Below the pieces are notes generated by a model that was given only the letters and a program-made list of their open reading frames with translations, searched no databases and had not been told where the DNA came from. Below, piece after piece: positions 44,201 to 50,287 of a stretch of 64,000 nucleotides of DNA. The position numbers were made by a program, and so were the translations under genes. Positions within the stretch are counted from its first letter, which is position 1. The number at the start of each line of letters is the position of its first letter. Source of the stretch: Corbicula japonica (lineage: Eukaryota; Mollusca; Bivalvia; Venerida; Cyrenidae); NCBI GenBank assembly GCA_038501625.1, contig JAZAYU010000004.1:17192957-17256956 (forward strand). The letters are read 5' to 3'.

Positions 44201-46437
44201 AAAGAGCGCGGTTCGTGCAAGTTTTGCAATCTTGAAAAAGGGAGGTAATAAAAAGGGCAACTGCATAGTTTCCAACATCAAAAGATGTTTTATTGAAATT
44301 GCTTTTAGTTTTCCTGAAACATCTTCATATAATTACAAATAAGCACATTATATTGAAATTTCCATTTATTTTAATTTTTGTGTTCATCAATATTTCTAAT
44401 TGATATTAGATCTAATTATAAATGATCAGATCTGAGGAATTTCAGCCGTTGTTATTTAATTAAGATATGTGTTTCAATTTTAAAATAAAAAGCATAGGAT
44501 TTTTGGTGTAAGAATTTAATTTACGACTTATGAATCTTTGATATAAATCTGTTTACCAACAGCAGCCACGGAACAGTGTGTGTAAAGACACATTTATTAT
44601 TAACATGTATGTCATTTAAAAGGCTTTAAATGACTAGATGTTTTTTGTGAAAAATGCATGTCTCACCCCTGCGCCGCCACCCCCCCCACCCCTGCGCCCA
44701 GACCCCTGTGACCTTGACCTTTGACCTACTGATCCCATAATCAATAGGGTTCTTCTACTCAATAAGGGCTAGAACCCTATTTAGTTTGAATGCTCTGGGT
44801 CAAGCGGTACTCCAGTAATTGACCAGATACGGTTTTTACTCTTCGGGGCCCCTGTGACCTTGACCTTTGACCTACTCACCCCAAAATCAATAGGAGTCCT
44901 CTACTCAACAAGGACATCCATCTTATGAAGTTTGAATGGTCTGGGTAAAATAGAACTCCTATTATTGAGTGGAAACGGTTTTCACTCTTCAGGCCCCTGT
45001 GACCTTGACCTTTGACCTACTGACCCAAAATCAATAGGGTTCTTCTAATCAAAAAGGGCTATCACCCTATGAAGTTTGAAGGCTGTGGGTCAAACGGTAC
45101 TCCAGTTATTGAGCGGAAATGGTTTTCACTCTTCAGGCCCCTGTGACCTTGACCTTTGACCTACTGACCCCAAAATCAAAAGGGTATCTCTACTCTATAA
45201 TGGCTATCAACCTATGAAGTTTGAAGTCCCTGGGTCAAAGGGTACTCAAGTTATGCAGCAGAAACGGTTTTCACTCTTCGGGCCCCTGTGACCTTTGACC
45301 TACTGACATCAAAATCAATAGGGTTCTTCTACTCAATAAGGGCTGTCATCCTATGAAGTTTGAAGGTTCTGGGTCAAAGGATACTCGAATTATTGAGCGG
45401 AAACGGTTTTCACTCTTCGGGCCCCTGTGACCTTGACCTTTGACCTACTGACCCCAAAATCAGTAGGGTTCTTCTACTCAATAAGGGCTATCATCCTATG
45501 AAGTTTGAAGGCTCTGGGTCAAAGGGTACTCGAGTTATTGAGCGGAAACGGTTTTCACTCTTCGGGTCACTGTGACCTTGACCTTTGACCTACTGACCCC
45601 AAAATCAATAGGGTTCTTCTACTCAATAAGGGCTATCACCCTATGAAGTTTGAAGGCTCTGGGTCAAAGGGTACTCGAGTTATTGAGCGGAAACGAAGTG
45701 TGACAGACGGACAGACAGTCAGGGCAAAAACAATAGGTCTCCCCCAGAGGGGGGGAGACATAAATAAAGCAGCTTAAGAATAAAAACATTTTTTCATTTA
45801 TTTATCAGTCTATGCTGCGACGACCCTTCCTGAAATCCTGGGGGAAACCCTGCACTACATAAGTGTCTGTTGACACCTGCATAATGGTCCTGTCTCTATG
45901 CTTAACTGGACACAAGCGGTAAAAAGATCATTGTGAAAGATTCAAGAGACACATACCTTTACTGAAATCATTCCTTAAAATTTCTTCTGTTATAACATAA
46001 ACATAGCAGACTGAAAAAGCCTCTAAACACATCTCTTTGCAAAAATCAACATTGTCTTTCATGCCTTTCAGTTTCATTGACATGGATTTACAAAGTTCTT
46101 CACTTTTGCTCCGTTTCTCTTCATCATCATCAAAATCCAACATATTTGTCAGAACGCTTTCAAATGGAAACGATATGGCTTTCAACGTGGAACAGTTGTT
46201 TTTTTGCAGCATTCCAATTTGCGTACAAATCGGTTCGAAGAACTTGAATTTCAATTTGAAATTGTCATCATCAGAAAGTGACCGAGCGGAGCTACATATA
46301 TCCCAATCTTCAGCGTATGATGCGGTTAAAAGTAAAGGAGGAAAATTACAATTACTGTCTTCATCAACATAAACTGGTGAACATTCAAAAGGAGTTATTG
46401 AAAATAGCAATAGTAACGTAGAATATTTGACTTCCAT
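23118..46437 (-). CDS. TGN38/TGOLN2-KCT2-like type I membrane protein (nine exons, 618 aa)
   Basis: This is a host gene read on the minus strand. Exons in order are 46437-45957, 39583-39164, 38005-37856, 36339-36238, 35853-35542, 33049-32999, 26070-25981, 24287-24175 and 23255-23118. All introns are GT/AG, phases agree at every junction, and the total is 1,857 nt. The protein has a signal peptide (MEVKYSTLLLLFSITPFECS), a cysteine-rich, N-glycosylatable ectodomain (exons 1-2), a Pro/Thr/Ser/Lys-rich stalk (exons 3-7), an acidic patch, one membrane span (FMAYFLVFIVLCVAGYIVF) and a tail of about 50 residues. The tail HNKQKIIALVIEGK...RRPSSKDYKKL matches what I know of TGOLN2 (trans-Golgi recycling, YxxL signal). 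The end EDVMPSLEKS...NYVF recalls KCT2/C5orf15. Expected to cycle between trans-Golgi network and cell surface. The ectodomain is not typical of the vertebrate proteins. Additional small exons could be missing. Confidence 0.82.
24175..24287 (-). CDS. Exon 8: acidic patch and transmembrane segment
   Basis: It lies between acceptor TTTTCCAG and donor GTTAGT. It enters in phase 1 and leaves in phase 0. It encodes DVDEEEEEGSGGHFMAYF, then a hydrophobic run of about 19 residues and HNKQK, a positively charged stop-transfer. This is the only membrane span found in the gene besides the signal peptide. Confidence 0.87.
24480..25160. repeat. TG-rich low-complexity tract with possible retroelement end
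   Basis: From 24,525 the sequence TTAACGTTTCGGCCTTATGG CCTTTATCA is of a type I associate with ends of Penelope-like or related retroelements (the GGCC...GGCC core can pair). It is followed at 24,680-25,090 by a long degenerate GTGT/GCGT tract. The minus-strand frame through it encodes only HTHT repeats and is not a gene. It lies in the intron between exons 7 and 8. Confidence 0.4.
25170..25302. mobile_element. piggyBac-like MITE, family A, left end missing
   Basis: It holds the right half of the family (CTGACCAAAAAATGAACAGTG to TATATATGGAGTATTGGG) and ends at the TTAA (25,303-25,306) that it shares with the next copy. The two elements thus abut on one TTAA. Confidence 0.6.
25307..25540. mobile_element. 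piggyBac-like MITE, family A
   Basis: It starts CCCTTTCCTCCATAGACAC next to TTAA and ends CGTATATATGGAGCATTGGG. Inverted arms carry GTAGATCCAGATCAGCTGGC and GCCGGCTGATCTGGATCTAC. The TTAA on the right side has decayed. Confidence 0.72.
25981..26070 (-). CDS. Exon 7: charged stalk segment
   Basis: 90 nt, phase 1-1, acceptor TACTTCAG, donor GTAAGA. It encodes a hydrophilic, Gly/Asn/Lys/Glu-rich stretch ending in SRKPS just before the acidic patch. It can be skipped without changing the frame. Confidence 0.75.
26124..26350. mobile_element. piggyBac-like MITE, family A, degraded
   Basis: GTGTAGATCCAGATCAGCTG, ATCTTGATCTGCACCGGTC and GGTGATCTGGATGGATCTAA are the arm words of family A. The ends (TTTACCCCATATACATG and TTAAGGGTTTA) are degraded, and both lack a clean TTAA flank. 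Confidence 0.6.
27149..27260. mobile_element. Palindromic family B element (CCAATCAG)
   Basis: 112 bp. GGTTATAAAACTGAGCATGG at the left and CCATGCTCAGTTTTATAACC at the right are exact inverted copies. The arms continue with AAACCAGTCTCAAATCTCAA. The middle has CATTTCAGCCAATCAGATGC, including a CCAAT box. Clear MITE of unknown superfamily. Confidence 0.8.
27834..28067. mobile_element. piggyBac-like MITE, family A (best-preserved copy)
   Basis: 234 bp between two TTAA (27,830-27,833 and 28,068-28,071). It starts CCCTTTCCTGTACAGATACAC and ends GCGTATATATCCAGGAAAGGG. The arms GATCCAGATCAGCCGGCACA TCCGTGCCGTCTGATCAGGATC and their inverted copy are almost perfect. TTAA target duplication with CCCTTT ends is the pattern of piggyBac-type elements; superfamily assignment is inferred from that alone. 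Confidence 0.78.
28136..28210. repeat. hAT-like terminus (TAGGGATGGCAACAAATATC)
   Basis: TAGGGATGGCAAC followed by ATATTTGATC repeats resembles the end of the hAT element at 61,193 (TAGGGATGGCATC). An inverted partner GATATTTGTTGCCATCCCT is at 30,531-30,549, with ATTCAAATATTTGA motifs next to it. No matching 8 bp duplications flank the pair, so whether they bound one 2.4 kb element is open. Confidence 0.4.
28520..29260. other. Non-coding intron stretch with a probable dispersed repeat
   Basis: AATACGGCAGGTCGAAATAAAAATAAAA at 28,545 has a related string TACGGTCGGAATAAAAAAAAATCGG at 29,164. The part between includes GCGGCCATAATAAGTGAACTG. No coding potential was recognised. Confidence 0.35.
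29534..30219. mobile_element. piggyBac-like MITE, family A, split by a hAT-like insertion
   Basis: The left part, from about 29,537 (CCCTTTCCTCCATTTACAC), reads into the arm GTGTAGATTCAGATCAGCCG and stops at GATCTACAC (29,690-29,698). The right part resumes at ATCTACACTGGTGGCACATG (30,173) and ends TATATATGGAGAAAAGAG, then TTAA. The 8 bp ATCTACAC is present on both sides of the insert. Confidence 0.75.
29699..30172. mobile_element. hAT-like non-autonomous element with 8 bp target duplication
   Basis: It is 474 bp, flanked by ATCTACAC on both sides (29,691-29,698 and 30,173-30,180). Ends are AAAGGCTAAAACGTGTACAC and, inverted, TAAGGCTCCAACGTTTACAA, matching at most positions. An 8 bp duplication is characteristic of hAT elements. 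No transposase is present. Because it interrupts the family A MITE, it is younger than that copy. Confidence 0.8.
31368..32235. mobile_element. pogo/Tc1-mariner-like non-autonomous element
   Basis: 868 bp between two TA dinucleotides. Ends are CAGTCCAGTCGCGATTTTACGAAT and, inverted, CAGTCCAGTTGCGATTTTACGAAT. Both ends carry further GCGATTTTACGAAA copies as subterminal repeats (near 31,480, 32,155 and 32,177). TA duplication with a CAGT start is the pattern of the pogo branch of Tc1-mariner. No transposase frame survives. Confidence 0.8.
32562..32766. mobile_element. piggyBac-like MITE, family A
   Basis: It is flanked by TTAA on both sides (32,558-32,561 and 32,767-32,770). It starts CCCTTTCCTCCATATATACG and ends GACTATGGAGGAAAGGG. 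The right arm is shortened after ATGTGCCGG. This copy is inside the intron just upstream of exon 6 in genome order. Confidence 0.78.
32860..32970. mobile_element. Palindromic family B element (CCAATCAG)
   Basis: GGTTATAAAGCTGAGATTGG at the left and CCAATCTCAGTTATATAACC at the right are inverted copies with two mismatches. The middle is CCATTTCAGCCGATCAGATGC. It ends 29 bp before the exon 6 boundary (downstream of that exon in the gene's direction). Confidence 0.78.
32999..33049 (-). CDS. Exon 6: short acidic stalk segment
   Basis: 51 nt, phase 1-1, acceptor TTTACAG, donor GTATAT. It encodes ESTTADYMYDPMFTEAE, a Tyr/Met-containing acidic segment. This is the smallest exon and a candidate for alternative inclusion. 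The support is matching phases and splice signals only. Confidence 0.65.
33345..33579. mobile_element. piggyBac-like MITE, family A, right end taken by Crypton derivative
   Basis: GTGTAGATCCAGATCAGTAG and GCTGATCTGGATCTACACGG are the family arms. The right end reads CCATATATATGAAGTAATAAGAG and then runs into the Crypton derivative. In other copies the end is TATATATGGAGTAAAGGGTTA, and GGGTTAT reappears at 34,559-34,565 beyond the derivative, so the insertion happened in this end. Confidence 0.65.
33580..34564 (-). mobile_element. Non-autonomous Crypton derivative, inverted relative to the array
   Basis: It shares with the array unit the 140 bp palindrome (33,580-33,719, AAGGGCC for ACGGGCC in the arms), the right end of the body (CACATGTAATAAAA on the minus strand with GATATCAGCCCG) and the whole left end (TATTACATGTGTTACTATAAATAGTAACA through the TGATATC repeats to the YY1-like ATG). 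The interior between 33,800 and 34,330 is unrelated to the recombinase gene. At 985 bp it is probably mobilised in trans. On the minus strand the ATG at 34,370 opens a 29-residue frame. The plus strand has an ORF (33,938-34,267) crossing a CAG|GTATGT donor-like site at 34,219. Confidence 0.78.
34976..35492. mobile_element. piggyBac-like MITE with perfect 15 bp termini
   Basis: 517 bp between TTAA (34,972-34,975) and TTAA (35,493-35,496). The ends are AGGGAGATGTGCAGG and CCTGCACATCTCCCT, exact inverted copies. It contains GTCGATAGTTTGCAAGG and GGTTCATGG-like sequence but no reading frame of note. It lies 50 bp from the donor of exon 5, a very recent-looking insertion close to a splice site. 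Confidence 0.78.
35542..35853 (-). CDS. Exon 5: Thr/Ser/Pro-rich mucin-like stalk
   Basis: 312 nt, phase 1-1, acceptor ATTTCAG, donor GTAAAC. It encodes KQEQPTKSVTETKPGAK, then TTPSPDRTSSSPVSTTSG and many T/S/Q/K residues, ending in a run of nine threonines before ETPG. The threonine run is coded by an (ACA)n microsatellite (35,553-35,577 on the plus strand as TTG repeats) and so is likely to vary in length. Dense O-glycosylation is expected, as in TGN38-type ectodomains. Confidence 0.82.
35917..35985. mobile_element. Palindromic family B element, left arm only
   Basis: CATACTAAAACTGGAGACC, CTCAAATCTCAAGCATCTGATTGG and CTGAAATGGAGAC are the left arm and centre of family B. The right arm is missing. 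Confidence 0.5.
36238..36339 (-). CDS. Exon 4: hydrophilic stalk segment
   Basis: 102 nt, phase 1-1, acceptor TTTAACAG, donor GTAAGT. It begins PPKPDDTVSGNGNTNVENS and ends EAKNDP. The opening PPKPDD echoes the PKPD repeats of exon 3, suggesting origin by exon duplication. Confidence 0.75.
36833..36981. mobile_element. piggyBac-like MITE, family A, short form
   Basis: CCCTTTCCTCAATATAAAGG at the left and TGTATATAGGGAGTAAAGGGTTA at the right. The arm reads GTAGATCCAGCTCAGCTGGC, and the central part is deleted to about half length. A further solo end GGAGGAAAGGGTTAAG lies at 37,652. Confidence 0.6.
37856..38005 (-). CDS. Exon 3: PKPDTP tandem-repeat stalk
   Basis: 150 nt, phase 1-1, acceptor ATTCAG, donor GTATTT. 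After STGSATVPSSNVEVRNDN it encodes four to five copies of a five-to-six residue repeat (SPKPDT, PKPDS, PKPDT, PKPDT, PKDE). The repeat is coded by an 18 bp tandem unit (CCTAAACCAGACACT/TCT...), so repeat number is likely polymorphic. An extended, O-glycosylated stalk is expected. Confidence 0.82.
38096..38227. mobile_element. Palindromic family B element (CCAATCAG)
   Basis: GATCATAAAACTAAATCTAAAGACCAGTC at the left, and GACTGGTCTCCAATCTTAGTTTTATGATC inverted at the right. The centre has two CATCTGATTGGCTG/AGCCAATCAG blocks, so the CCAAT motif occurs on both strands. Confidence 0.72.
38285..38705. repeat. Dispersed repeat, pair member 1
   Basis: From TTCAGTTAGATTTTGGCTTGCAAC to CTAATTGAAATCAAAATTTGTAG it corresponds to 42,287-42,970 across its length. 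The second copy carries a SINE. The superfamily was not recognised. Confidence 0.65.
39164..39583 (-). CDS. Exon 2: second cysteine-rich ectodomain segment
   Basis: 420 nt, phase 1-1, acceptor AATTTCAG, donor GTATGT. It encodes 140 residues with eight cysteines and five N-glycosylation sequons (NET, NIS, NVS, NET, NKT). It contains DCDCMKVF and ends with the pattern CNDICTKGGLQIC. That C-x3-C-x7-C block parallels CKEMCLEAFSVC in exon 1, so the ectodomain may be two related modules. No family was recognised. Confidence 0.83.
40071..40178. mobile_element. Palindromic family B element (CCAATCAG)
   Basis: GGTTATAAAACTGAGCATGG at the left and CCAATCTCAGTTTTATAACC at the right. The arms continue GAAACCACTCTCAAATCTCAAG. 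The centre is CATCTGATTAGCTGAAATGGCG. 108 bp. Confidence 0.75.
42287..42970. repeat. Dispersed repeat, pair member 2, with SINE inside
   Basis: TTTCAGTTAGAGTTTGGCTTGCAAC through GAAATCAAAGTTTGTAG matches 38,285-38,705 with about 10-15% differences by eye. The continuity is broken after GGATGCTTTACTTCC by the SINE, and resumes at TTGTTTCAACATTTGCAAGG. Confidence 0.65.
42432..42735 (+). mobile_element. tRNA-derived SINE
   Basis: The head GTGGCCAAGTGGTTGAGG matches an RNA polymerase III A box (TGGCNNAGTGG). About 45 bp further on, TGAGTTCAAGACC is a B box (GGTTCAANNCC-like). A tRNA-unrelated body follows: TCCAGAGGGGCACCTTGGGCCTTCCTCCACCATG. Its position as extra sequence inside repeat copy 2, absent from copy 1, confirms insertion. 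The exact 3' end and target duplication are not certain. Confidence 0.75.
43115..45852. mobile_element. 2.7 kb non-autonomous DNA transposon carrying a tandem array
   Basis: Both ends have the 16 bp inverted terminus CAGGGTTTCCCCCAGG (43,115-43,130 and 45,837-45,852). They are flanked by CACTA on both sides (43,110-43,114 and 45,853-45,857). No transposase was recognised. The longest frame (44,136-44,342, Lys-rich 68 residues) has no known domain. The element also contains the seven-unit array at 44,700-45,705. The superfamily is unclear: the CAGGG start suits hAT, but the duplication visible is 5 bp rather than 8. Confidence 0.65.
44700..45763 (+). repeat. ~145 bp tandem array, seven units, with DR1 and TCAAGGTCA sites
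   Basis: Unit starts (TGACCTTGACC or TGACC) are at 44,709, 44,855, 45,000, 45,144, 45,289, 45,428 and 45,573, spaced 146, 145, 144, 145, 139 and 145. Units share CCTGTGACCTTGACCTTTGACCTACTGACCCC-type heads, GGGTTCTTCTACTCAATAAGGGC and GGAAACGGTTTTCACTCTTC. Reverse-complemented, the head contains AGGTCAAAGGTCA (a perfect DR1) and TCAAGGTCA. The unit at 45,289 has lost six bases, keeping DR1 only. It ends in ACAGACGGACAGACAGTCAG and GTCTCCCCCAGAGGGGGGGAG. Confidence 0.9.
45957..46437 (-). CDS. Exon 1: signal peptide and first cysteine-rich segment
   Basis: The ATG at 46,437-46,435 begins a clear signal peptide (MEVKYSTLLLLFSITPFECS, cleavage near ECS-PVY). The frame extends upstream only without an ATG. 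About 140 mature residues follow with eight cysteines, including FEPICTQIG, a DDDEEKR acidic patch and CKEMCLEAFSVC. The donor is AAAG|GTATGT at 45,957/45,956, phase 1. The last motif is loosely like the C-x3-C-x6-C end of frizzled-type cysteine-rich domains, but I would not assign that fold. Confidence 0.83.
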
Positions 46438-46553
46438 GTTGACGTGTTTTGGTTTTCGTCGCAACTAAACGGTGCCGTGTAAAAAACGCTTTTCGTGATG
46501 AAAGCGTATCCTGGCAGCGGTTACTTCCCCTTATAGAAGCCGACGGATTACAG

Positions 46554-47625
46554 TCAAAACGGCCTCAGGTTAAAACAGCCTCAGGTTAAGACGGCCTCAT
46601 TTTGGTTAAAACGGCCTCACTTTCGGACAAAAATATTGGTCAAAACGGCCTTACCCCTTTTTAAGTAGATGACCCCTATTTTAATTTCATTTTAAAAAAA
46701 TATATTATTGTACATGAATTTGAAGAGAGAAACATGTAAGTCGAAAGGCTTCATAATATTGTTATCAGTATCATATTTCTCTTGTGGGTGTTTTAAATGA
46801 TGTTTTGTGTTGTTTAGTTTTTGTGAATTTATGTAAATAGAAGGGCAATTATAGACCTAGGTCTAGTTATTTTTCTACACTGTTCTATGTGCGTTAATAT
46901 ATGCAAAACAAAGATACATTTTTATCGTCTAGGTCGTTATTGTGAAAGTGAAAATAATTGTCAATAATGTTGATATTTTATATTAATTAACTTTCGTAAT
47001 TTAATAATAATTAAATATTAACAGGATTATAATAGGTCGTTACTTAAAAACACAAAGTGTGTTGTTTTACAAAGAAATTTAATGCAATATTTAAAAAATC
47101 AATAAAAATATTATAGACACCTGCCAAAAATGGTATGATAATCAAATAATTGTCAATTGTGTAGTGGTATATTAAAGATTGTGAAATTAAAAAGACTGAA
47201 TTATGCGAATACTGGGTGACTGAGTGTCTTTTTCTATGAACAATAGGAATTGATTTATTATGGGATATTCGTTGTTTTTGATGAAAATATAACAAGTTTT
47301 AATAACTATAAGTCTGACCAATAATGGAATAAATAAACTTGTACAGAAAGAACGAACCAAAACTTTGACATGTACTCATTTTTGATATCAAAAGTATTAA
47401 AGCATCATAAACTATCGCTAAGTAGTACGATCCTGCTAATAAAATATTTAAAATTTATTTCGAAATTGAGGCCGTTTTGACTAAAATGAGGCCGTTTTGA
47501 CTTAATTAGGCCGTTTTAACCAAAAATAAAAATATGAGGCCGTTTTGACCAATAAGTAAGGCCGTTTTAACCAAAATGAGGCCTTTTTTTACCTGAGGCC
47601 GTTTTCACGTGAGGCCGTTTTAACC
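46554..47625. mobile_element. Fold-back element with repeated AAAACGGCCTCA termini
   Basis: Left end: five or six copies of (T/C)AAAACGGCCTCA separated by short spacers (46,554-46,670). Right end: eight inverted copies, TGAGGCCGTTTT(G/A)AC (47,468-47,625). The middle (46,680-47,460) is AT-rich and unrelated. Termini built from repeated short modules are typical of fold-back elements. It sits about 115 bp upstream of the start codon of the minus-strand gene, hence in or next to its promoter. Confidence 0.8.
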
Positions 47626-48599
47626 AGCACCGAGAGCGGATAACTTAGAAAATGTCCGCACGAAAAAATCCTAATCCATACCCATCACATATTCCTTACC
47701 TTAAACTTATAAAAGTCTGGAACTCTTAACCTTAACAATAACAAAAACCCGGCCTAATGATGATTGAATTGGGGGAGTACACACGTCATTGACTTTTTGA
47801 AGACTTCGAAGATTCAAGGTATAACTACCAATAAACGTGTTTGTAGCAATTATAGGAAAGGATAGAATCTAAAAATCAAACAATTCAAAAACCACCCATA
47901 CAGCATTCAATCCATTAGAAATTTATTTGCCACTGACAACCCCAAGGGTCCTCATTTTCGTTAATTTTTTGTGGTGTATTCTATGAATTTGACATACTGA
48001 TAAACACATGCTCTCTTTTCCTATCGTCTTTTTCGCTGCGTTGGGAAGCGATGTTTTGTGAGTGTGGCGATTCCTGATGTGCAGATTTCACTTTTTTTTC
48101 AAGAAGCCAGATTGCTAAATCAATCAGAAGTCAACACCAGGTGAATATGAGTGCAATTTGTATTTTTGCCCTTTAAGTCAAAGTTCCCATTTGGAACAGG
48201 AAAGTATTAATGCAGAAGAGAACATAGCCTTGAGTGAAATAATGTAACATTTTGAAATTAAATTCTGTTTTAAACGGTTCTACTGTGCAATCGTTTACAG
48301 GGTGGGTAATCAAACTGCACCTTACCATGCATTTTGTAAACAAAAGTCCGCCATATAGGGGTTTTTTTTGCCAAGAAAGGAAGTTTTGTTTGTAATCACA
48401 CCAAAAATTGAATTCCATTTTAAATTTCATGTCCCAAGACAATTTTTTTGTCAAACTAAATACTATTTTGCAGCAAAATTAGCTAAAGCGCAGTTCTGAA
48501 AAATAAATGATAAAGTGCAGTTGACTTTTTTCCCCAATATGTCCATATAAAGAAATAATATGTAACATTTGGGAGACTCATCAATTTCAAATTCCGGCT
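47626..48599. other. Non-coding stretch, nothing recognised
   Basis: The 93-codon frame at 48,173-48,454 (minus) is low in complexity and has no domain. I see no repeat structure. Confidence 0.4.
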
Positions 48600-49735
48600 T
48601 AAGCCTCTCTCACACAGAACACACGGCTTCCACGGTTGGCCACCCATGTAAACCGTACATACAACCGAACCAACCGTGGCCTTATCCGAGTTACAATCGG
48701 GCCATTCGAGTGTATCCGTGAAAGCCGTGTATGATTTTTTTAAAAACTGGCACGTGTGCCATGTCCGTGTATGATCGTAATAGGTCGTACAAGAACGTGA
48801 GAGACCGTGTGAGACCGTATATACAACTGCACATGAAGTCCACTCCACGAGTGAGCTCAACCGTGTCAATTTCGTATATAAATCGTATGGAATCGTGTGA
48901 AACCGTTCCCAAGTCCTACATCCAACATCCGGATTGACACGAAGTCACACGATCACCGTACGATTCACACGTGTGTGCACACAGTTTTATACGATCGCCA
49001 TACGACCAATACGGTTTCATACAATCGCCATACGAGTCCAATATGGTTCAAGTAAGAATTATACATGGTCAAGTACGACAAGACACGGTCTCTACATCTG
49101 TACAAAGCTCGTGTATTATCATATAGCACTTGAACACAACAGAAAACACCATGGAAGATTCTCCAAGCGCGAATACAAAGGGCCTCAAAGGCCCTCCGAC
49201 CACTTCAACCTGTTGACCCTGTCGACCCTGATGAGCTGGAGGACCCGCTGGCACTACCTGACGAGATACCCAGAGATTCAGAGTCGGATGCTTTCTGGCC
49301 AAAATAATCTCTATGTCTATCAGTCTTATCATAATTTCTAATTCCCTGATTCTGTCATCTGCCATTTTTATAACTTCTCTGTTGAAAGTTCGAAAATTTG
49401 TGAAGCCAAACCATCAAAACGAGTCAATTTATATCAAAACATACACGAATGTGTAATAATTCGAGCATAACTCGAACAAAAGTCGGTGAGACCGTATGTA
49501 TAATAATAACCCAGTAAATGTCCAGTTAATCGAGTAAAAGTCGTGTTTAATCGTACTAGGCCGTAACAGACTGTATTAGACCGTACCTGGAATCGAACAA
49601 CAATCCTATGAAAATCGTTTGCAAATCGGGTTCAAACCGTGACAAACCTTGCTTGAACGAGTGTATCCGTGCTTTGTTCCTACATACTCGTGATACATTC
49701 GAGTCTAAATCGTACTAACTTCAAATGGGGGAGAG
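48600..49735. repeat. CGT-rich region, probable transposon of unknown type
   Basis: In an otherwise CpG-poor background this 1.1 kb is dense in ACCGT, ATCGTA, TACGG and CGAGT words (for example GAGACCGTGTGAGACCGTAT, ATACGATCGCCATACGACC, GAGTAAAAGTCGTGTTTAATCG). Word orientation changes along the segment, as with subterminal binding sites of a transposon. The central frames (49,069-49,365, minus, 98 residues) are open on both strands, with no domain that I can name. I found no convincing terminal repeats. Confidence 0.45.
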
Positions 49736-50287
49736 AGTTATGATCTTAAGTTTTCATGAATACGGTCCTCATTTTTGCCAAAAACGCCTCAACAAATGTT
49801 TAAGCGACTAGATAAGCATTCCAGATGTTATCATAATTCTTAAATATGTGCTAGACTCAATGTTTCTTGATAAGATACTTACAATGCGTGTGTTTTTCTG
49901 TACAGTTATTTCCAGTTTATATCAATTTAATTCCCCGTTTGTCACGGTACTCACACGGATAAAAGTTCAATGGTGTGGTTTAAGGATGTTATTTTTTTCA
50001 GTTGTTATTTAAACTGGCTTCACTTTTCTAAAATGATGACAGAACTCTTTCTAACAAATAAGGAAGCAGTTTTGAAGCAAAAAAAACAACAACAAACTTT
50101 TCCGTTCTTGGTGTAAAGATTTTTTTGTCTACAATTTTATTTCATCTATATGAAATGGCGTTCTTTTACAAGCAATAACATGTTTACAAAAATCATCCCA
50201 CAAATTAACGGACCTTGATCGGCATCGAAAAATAATAATTTGGAACTTATTCCTTTTTTCAGTATTTTGACAGCATTTTATTTATTT
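49736..50287. other. Non-coding stretch
   Basis: AT-rich, with no feature seen before the acceptor-like site at 50,287. Confidence 0.35.
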
